This document shows positions 59,937 through 64,000 of a DNA stretch of 64,000 nt, piece after piece (the first letter of the stretch is position 1; each line of letters starts with the position of its first letter). Made by a program: the position numbers and the translations under genes. Source of the stretch: Janibacter melonis (GTDB lineage: Bacteria > Actinomycetota > Actinomycetes > Actinomycetales > Dermatophilaceae); assembly GCF_020567375.1 (NCBI RefSeq), contig NZ_JAJBZM010000002.1, positions 124,001 through 188,000 of the forward strand. Reading direction: 5' to 3'. Below the pieces are notes generated by a model. That model was not told where the DNA came from. It was given only the letters and a program-made list of their open reading frames with translations, and searched no databases.

Positions 59937-61622
59937 TCAGTCCTCGTCGGCCCGGGCCCCGCCGCGGGCGCGCTCCTCCATGCTCAGCCCGCTGTCGTGA
60001 GCCGAGTCGGTGCGCATCTGGGGCAGGTCGCCGGTGTTGCCCTGCTCCTCGCGGATGGCGCTCAGCTCGGCCTCGTCGGCGGCGCCGAGCTCGTAGAGAC
60101 GTCCGCTGCGCCAGTCGGCCAGGTAGTCGCGCATCTCGCTCTTGAGCTCGGGCAGGAGGAAGTACAGCCCGAGGAGGTTGATGAAGCCGCACATGAAGAG
60201 GAAGGCGTCGGTGAGGGTGAGCACCGAGCCGAAGGTCAGCACCGTGCCGATGACCGTGAAGGAGACGAAGATCAGCTTGTAGGTGAGCAGGCTCGGCCGC
60301 GACGGGCCGAAGAAGTACTCCCAGGCCTTCTCGCCGTAGTAGCTCCACGTGATGAGCGTGGAGAAGGCGAAGAGCGCCACCATGACGGCGAGGATCACCG
60401 GGAACTGCGGCAGGAAGGTGGCGAAGGCGTCGCTGGTGAGGAGCACGCCGTCGGGCGCGCCGCCACCCGCCTTGACCTGGTCGATGCCCTCGCGCCACGA
60501 CGGCGGGTTCGCGATGACGATGGTCAGGGCGGTCATCGTGCACACGATGACCGTGTCGATGAAGGGCTCGAGGAGGGCGACGAAGCCCTCGGAGACGGGG
60601 CGGGTGGTCTTCACGGCCGAGTGCGCGATCGGGGCCGAGCCCAGACCGGCCTCGTTGGAGAAGGCCGCGCGCTGGAAGCCGACGATGAGGACGCCGACGA
60701 GGCCGCCGAGCCCGGCCTCCGGGGTGAAGGCGCCGCTGACGATGTCGCCGAGGGCGCCGGGGACCTGGCTGATGTTCGAGCCGATGACGAGCAGGCACGC
60801 CGCGACGTAGCCGATGCCCATGACCGGGACGAGCTTCGAGGTCACCGCGGCGATCGAGGTGATGCCGCCGAGGATCACCGCGCCGATGAGCGCGGCCAGG
60901 GCCAGGCCGAAGACGAGCGCGGACCCGTCGGAGCCGAGGAAGCCGTCGGCGCCACCGGTCACCTCGCGAGCCTGGGCGAAGGTCTGGTTGGCCTGGAACA
61001 TGTTGCCGCCGCCGACCCCGAAGAAGAAGATCGCGATGGCGAAGGCGCCGGTCATGATCGCGGCGGGGACCCGGCCGAACCGGCCGTACGCGACCGGCAG
61101 GTACTTGAAGGGGCCGCCGGAGATCGAGCCGTCGGGGTTGACGGTGCGGTACTTCACGCCGAGCGTGCACTCCGCGAACTTCGTCGCCATGCCGAGCAGA
61201 CCGCAGACGACCATCCAGAAGGTCGCACCCGCCCCACCGAGGGCGAGAGCCGCGCCGACGCCGGCGATGTTGCCGAGGCCGACGGTGCCGGACAGCGCGG
61301 AGGACAGGGCCTGGAAGTGCGTGATCTCACCGGGGTCGTCCGGGCGCGAGAACTTGCCGCGGACCACCTCGAGCGACAGCCGCGCGCCGCGCACCTGCAC
61401 GACGCCGAGGTAGGCCGTGATGATGACGCCCGCGGCGACGAGCCAGAGGACGACGAGGGGCAGCTCGGAGCCCCCGGGGAGGGGTACGGCGTAGAAGACG
61501 ACGGAGGACAACCAGTCGGCGAAGGGGCCGACGACGTCGTTGACCGCCTCCTCGAATCCTCGCAGGCCACCGCTGTCAGCGGCAGGGACGGGCAGGACGG
61601 ACGACGCTTGTGGCGGGGTCAT
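59937..61622 (-). CDS. Alanine or glycine:cation symporter (AgcS family)
   Basis: This is a polytopic amino-acid/sodium symporter of 561 residues. Family signatures are FQALSSALSGTVGLGNIAGVG, FWMVVCGLLGMATKFAE, NEAGLGSAPIAHSA and YYGEKAWEYFFG. The N-terminus has a short extra helix-containing extension and the C-terminal 60 residues are charged and cytosolic. It is monocistronic between the sulfur operon and the MATE gene. Substrate choice between alanine and glycine cannot be read from the sequence. Confidence 0.94.
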   Translation of the reverse strand: MTPPQASSVLPVPAADSGGLRGFEEAVNDVVGPFADWLSSVVFYAVPLPGGSELPLVVLWLVAAGVIITAYLGVVQVRGARLSLEVVRGKFSRPDDPGEITHFQALSSALSGTVGLGNIAGVGAALALGGAGATFWMVVCGLLGMATKFAECTLGVKYRTVNPDGSISGGPFKYLPVAYGRFGRVPAAIMTGAFAIAIFFFGVGGGNMFQANQTFAQAREVTGGADGFLGSDGSALVFGLALAALIGAVILGGITSIAAVTSKLVPVMGIGYVAACLLVIGSNISQVPGALGDIVSGAFTPEAGLGGLVGVLIVGFQRAAFSNEAGLGSAPIAHSAVKTTRPVSEGFVALLEPFIDTVIVCTMTALTIVIANPPSWREGIDQVKAGGGAPDGVLLTSDAFATFLPQFPVILAVMVALFAFSTLITWSYYGEKAWEYFFGPSRPSLLTYKLIFVSFTVIGTVLTFGSVLTLTDAFLFMCGFINLLGLYFLLPELKSEMRDYLADWRSGRLYELGAADEAELSAIREEQGNTGDLPQMRTDSAHDSGLSMEERARGGARADED

Positions 61623-61724
61623 GCCGATCCACGCAATCGCAGTCGTGGCCGCAGATCAACGGGTGAGACCGAGACGTTGTCCGGCTGTGACCCACGGTGC
61701 CGGACGTGCCGCGACCGTGGGCGG

Positions 61725-63050
61725 TCAGCGGCGGGCGCCGGTGACGAGCCAGGCGTCGCTGCGCAGGCGCCACCACAGCGTCGCCCAGCGCACGAGCATG
61801 AAGCCGCTGAAGGCGACCCAGAGGACGACCATCGCCGAGGTCGCCGTGTGCCCCTGGCCCAGGTGGCGGGCGAGCAGGACGAGCGGGACGTAGGCGAGCA
61901 GGACGACCGTCGAGGCCCCGGCGAGCCAGCGCCCGTCGCCTGCGCCGATGAGGATGCCGTCGGCGGTGAAGACGAGACCGGCGAGCGGCTGGCCGATCGC
62001 GACGACGAGCAGGCCCGAGGCGATGGCGGCGCGCACCCCGTCGTCGGTGGTGAAGAGGGTGGGGAGGAGCTGGTGCCCCGCGAGGACGAGCAGCCCGAGG
62101 ACGACGCCGGTCCACCAGCCCCACCGCATCATGATCGCGCTCGCGTCGCGGACCGCCCGGCGGTCGCCGGCCCCGAGGGCCTGACCGGTGAGGGCCTGGG
62201 CGGCGATGGCGATCGCGTCGAGGGCGAAGGCGAGGGCCGACCAGATCGTCATCGTCACCTGGTGCGCCGCGAGGGGCACGTCGCCGAAGCTCGCGGCGGT
62301 CCACACGGTGAGCAGGAGGATGGCGCGCAGCGCGAGCGTGCGCACGAGCAGCGGCACCCCCTCGACGGCCGACCGGAGCACCCGGGCGACGTGCGGCCGG
62401 GGGGACGCGTCATGCGCACGTCCGTGGCGGGCGACGACGGTGACGAGCGCTAGAGCCATGCCCGCCTGGGCGACGACCGTGCCCCAGGCGGACCCGGCGA
62501 TGCCCATGCCCAGCCCGTGGACGAGCACGACGTTGAGCACGGCGTTGACGGTGAAGCCCACGCCGGCGACGACGAGCGGTGTGCGGGTGTCGAGAAGCCC
62601 GCGCAGGATGCCCGTGGCCGCGAGGACGACGAGCATCGCCGGGAGCCCGAGCGCGCTGATGCGCAGGTAGGTCTCGCCCTGGAGGAGCACCTCTGGCGAG
62701 CCCCCGACGGCGGCGACGAGCGGGTGGGCGAAGACCGCGGTGACGACCGCCGCGAGGGCGCCGATGACGAGCGCGAGCCACACCCCGGACCAGCCGCTCT
62801 CGATGGCGTCGCGGTGCAGCCCGGCGCCGACCTGGCGCGAGACCGCCGCGGTCGTGCCGTAGGCGAGGAAGACGAAGACGCCGGCCATCGTCAGCAGCAC
62901 GGCGCTCGCCGCCCCGAGACCGGCGAGCGGCACGACGCCGAGCCGGCCGACGACGGCGGAGTCGACGAGCAGGAAGAGCGGCTCGGCGACGAGGGCGAGG
63001 AATGCTGGCACGGCCAGGGAGAGGATCTGGCGGGCTCCGACGGTGCTCAT
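61725..63050 (-). CDS. MATE-family efflux transporter (DinF-like)
   Basis: This 441-residue membrane protein has twelve hydrophobic segments in two repeats (ILSLAVPAFLALVAEPLFLLVDSAVVG, FVFLAYGTTAAVSRQVGAG). It should exchange cations for drugs or metabolites. The ATG at 63050 is preceded by a GGGGGAGA sequence. It stands alone, 102 nt upstream of agcS on the same strand; that spacer (61623-61724) shows nothing notable. Confidence 0.93.
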   Translation of the reverse strand: MSTVGARQILSLAVPAFLALVAEPLFLLVDSAVVGRLGVVPLAGLGAASAVLLTMAGVFVFLAYGTTAAVSRQVGAGLHRDAIESGWSGVWLALVIGALAAVVTAVFAHPLVAAVGGSPEVLLQGETYLRISALGLPAMLVVLAATGILRGLLDTRTPLVVAGVGFTVNAVLNVVLVHGLGMGIAGSAWGTVVAQAGMALALVTVVARHGRAHDASPRPHVARVLRSAVEGVPLLVRTLALRAILLLTVWTAASFGDVPLAAHQVTMTIWSALAFALDAIAIAAQALTGQALGAGDRRAVRDASAIMMRWGWWTGVVLGLLVLAGHQLLPTLFTTDDGVRAAIASGLLVVAIGQPLAGLVFTADGILIGAGDGRWLAGASTVVLLAYVPLVLLARHLGQGHTATSAMVVLWVAFSGFMLVRWATLWWRLRSDAWLVTGARR

Positions 63051-63268
63051 CGGGGGACAGTCTCCCCCTTCGCCCCGGTCGCCCAGCGCGTGGTCTCGCG
63101 GAAATGCGCAAACCGGCGCCCGCCGAAGTTACCCCGGCGTACTCTGCAGACGCAGCACTCGCCGGGGGGAGATCGGCGGTGCCGCACGGGACCCTCTTCG
63201 CCCCTGAAGAAGGGGGAGGCGCGCCGGGACCACCCGTGGTCCCGGCGCTGTCTCGTCCCCGGCGCGCG
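63051..63268. other. Gene-free divergent region between the MATE and moxR genes
   Basis: No protein gene is supported in the 315 nt up to 63365. It holds a perfect 13-bp inverted repeat (GCGCCGGGACCAC and its complement, 63221-63248) and a TACTCT hexamer at 63139-63144 that could be a -10 box. A short transcript from there to the hairpin is possible but unproven. Confidence 0.4.
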
Positions 63269-63312
63269 GGGTACCGCTCCCCATGGGGGACACGGGTGCT
63301 GGGCCATACGAT
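63269..63312 (+). promoter_or_regulatory. Type VII regulon element, copy E (variant), with -10 box
   Basis: GGGTACCGCTCCCC at 63269-63282 (with one more G before it) is followed by AT and, after exactly 24 nt, by TACGAT (63307-63312). The moxR gene starts 53 nt downstream. Spacing agrees with copies A, B and C. Confidence 0.65.
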
Positions 63313-63365
63313 GGCCGCGTCGAGCCGGGGCACGGGTCCCGGAGCCGAGCCACGAAGGGGGCGCC

Positions 63366-64000
63366 ATGACGGCTGCCGCGAGGATCACCACGGACCAGGT
63401 CAGCCGGGCCCGGGACCTGGTCAAGGCGGTGGACCGCGGCTTCGAGTCCAAGGTCGTCGGCCAGCGCCGGCTGCGCGAGAGCCTCCTCATCGGTCTGCTC
63501 ACCGGCGGTCACGTCCTGCTCGAGTCCGTGCCCGGTCTGGCCAAGACGACTGCGGCGCACGCGCTCGCGACGGCGATCGGCGGCTCCTTCAAGCGCATCC
63601 AGTGCACCCCCGACCTCCTGCCGAGCGACATCGTCGGCACGCAGATCTACGACGCGAGCCAGGGCGCCTTCGTCACCCAGCTCGGGCCGGTGCACGCGAA
63701 CTTCGTCCTGCTCGACGAGATCAACCGCTCCTCGGCCAAGACCCAGTCGGCGATGCTCGAGGCGATGCAGGAGCGTCAGACCTCGATCGGCGGCAAGGTC
63801 TACAAGGTCCCCGAGCCCTTCCTCGTCCTGGCCACGCAGAACCCCATCGAGCAGGAGGGCACCTACCAGCTGCCCGAGGCCCAGCTCGACCGCTTCATGC
63901 TCAAGGACCTGCTCGACTACCCCTCGCCCGGCGAGGAGGCCGAGGTCGTGCGACGCATCGACTCGGGCATCTTCGAGCGGCCCAACCAGGCGATGATCGA
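63366..64000 (+). CDS. MoxR-family AAA+ ATPase, cut by the window end
   Basis: This is the first 211 residues of a second MoxR ATPase, with no stop before the window ends. Walker A is in ESVPGLAKTTAAHA, Walker B in LLDEINRSSAKTQSAMLEAM, and the sensor segment reads ATQNPIEQEGTYQLPEAQLDRF. It differs clearly from the MoxR at 29463. The ATG follows AAGGGGG. The regulon element in its promoter connects it to the WXG100 genes. A DUF58 gene would be expected next, outside the window. Confidence 0.93.
   Translation, partial: MTAAARITTDQVSRARDLVKAVDRGFESKVVGQRRLRESLLIGLLTGGHVLLESVPGLAKTTAAHALATAIGGSFKRIQCTPDLLPSDIVGTQIYDASQGAFVTQLGPVHANFVLLDEINRSSAKTQSAMLEAMQERQTSIGGKVYKVPEPFLVLATQNPIEQEGTYQLPEAQLDRFMLKDLLDYPSPGEEAEVVRRIDSGIFERPNQAMI

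Noticed and set aside
63041-63076. GGGGGACAGTCTCCCCC near the MATE start as a sixth regulon element
   Set aside because: Spacing between the G and C runs differs from the 14-bp dyad, it overlaps the ribosome site of the MATE gene, and no -10 box lies 24 bp away on either strand.
1-64000. tRNA, rRNA, insertion sequence or prophage genes
   Set aside because: I looked through all intergenic gaps and found no cloverleaf-like sequence, transposase, integrase or phage structural motif.

Overview
The window is very GC-rich, its genes are densely packed with many ATGA or GTGA stop/start overlaps, and GTG starts are frequent. Gene content and order (khpB/jag, rsmG, parA, parB, then trxA, trxB, anti-sigma, sigM, murJ, DUF6049 and NUDIX on the other strand, then a CCA-adding enzyme, and further on ponA, a GT87-like gene, rpsF, ssb, rpsR, rplI) are those of the origin-proximal region of an actinobacterial chromosome. 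The style fits Micrococcales (Intrasporangiaceae or Dermatophilaceae-like), but the genus cannot be fixed from this sequence alone. I saw no tRNA or rRNA gene, insertion sequence, prophage or CRISPR array.

Layout. 1-4.6 kb: chromosome segregation (parA-parB with four parS sites, one inside a perfect 32-bp palindrome) and a 1-kb intergenic stretch full of palindromic repeats. 4.7-13.8 kb, minus strand: thioredoxin system with a SigR/SigH-type promoter, ECF sigma and anti-sigma factors, a pseudokinase/discoidin protein, MurJ, DUF6049 and NUDIX genes. 14-19.7 kb: two CNNM/CBS membrane proteins, a Ser/Thr kinase with an exported domain, and the CCA-adding enzyme. 19.8-40.9 kb: a large type VII-secretion-like locus with a WXG100-fusion protein, two LpqN-like proteins, a PP2C phosphatase, FHA proteins, a membrane kinase with an Fn3-like ectodomain, a small Fn3-like membrane protein, an FHA-like/winged-helix protein, an exported propeller-like protein, MoxR, DUF58, a transglutaminase-like protein lacking catalytic residues, an FHA-FtsK/EssC ATPase and two identical copies of a WXG100 pair. 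The kinase-Fn3-MoxR-DUF58-transglutaminase core resembles the PFNA cluster described in bifidobacteria, here joined head-to-tail to the secretion ATPase. 41-53.7 kb: PadR-ino1, an ECF sigma/partner pair, ponA, GT87-like, the rpsF operon, a DUF3352 protein and a gamma-glutamyltranspeptidase. 53.7-59.8 kb, minus strand: an organosulfur acquisition operon (FMN reductase, ABC transporter, flavin monooxygenase, TauD dioxygenase) preceded by a SAM-IV-type riboswitch and a short cysteine-containing leader peptide. 59.9-64 kb: AgcS symporter, MATE exporter and a MoxR ATPase cut by the window end.

The main unexplained signal is a DNA element, GGGGAGTNCTCCCC or a close variant, placed 24-25 bp upstream of a TANNNT -10 box in front of five separate transcription units: the WXG100-fusion gene, both WXG100 pairs, the DUF3352 gene and the terminal MoxR gene. 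This fixed geometry suggests a dedicated activator and a secretion/cell-envelope regulon. The FHA-like/winged-helix protein inside the locus is a plausible but unproven candidate for that regulator.

Positions were read by eye. Gene assignments rest on motifs and synteny, not on database searches.
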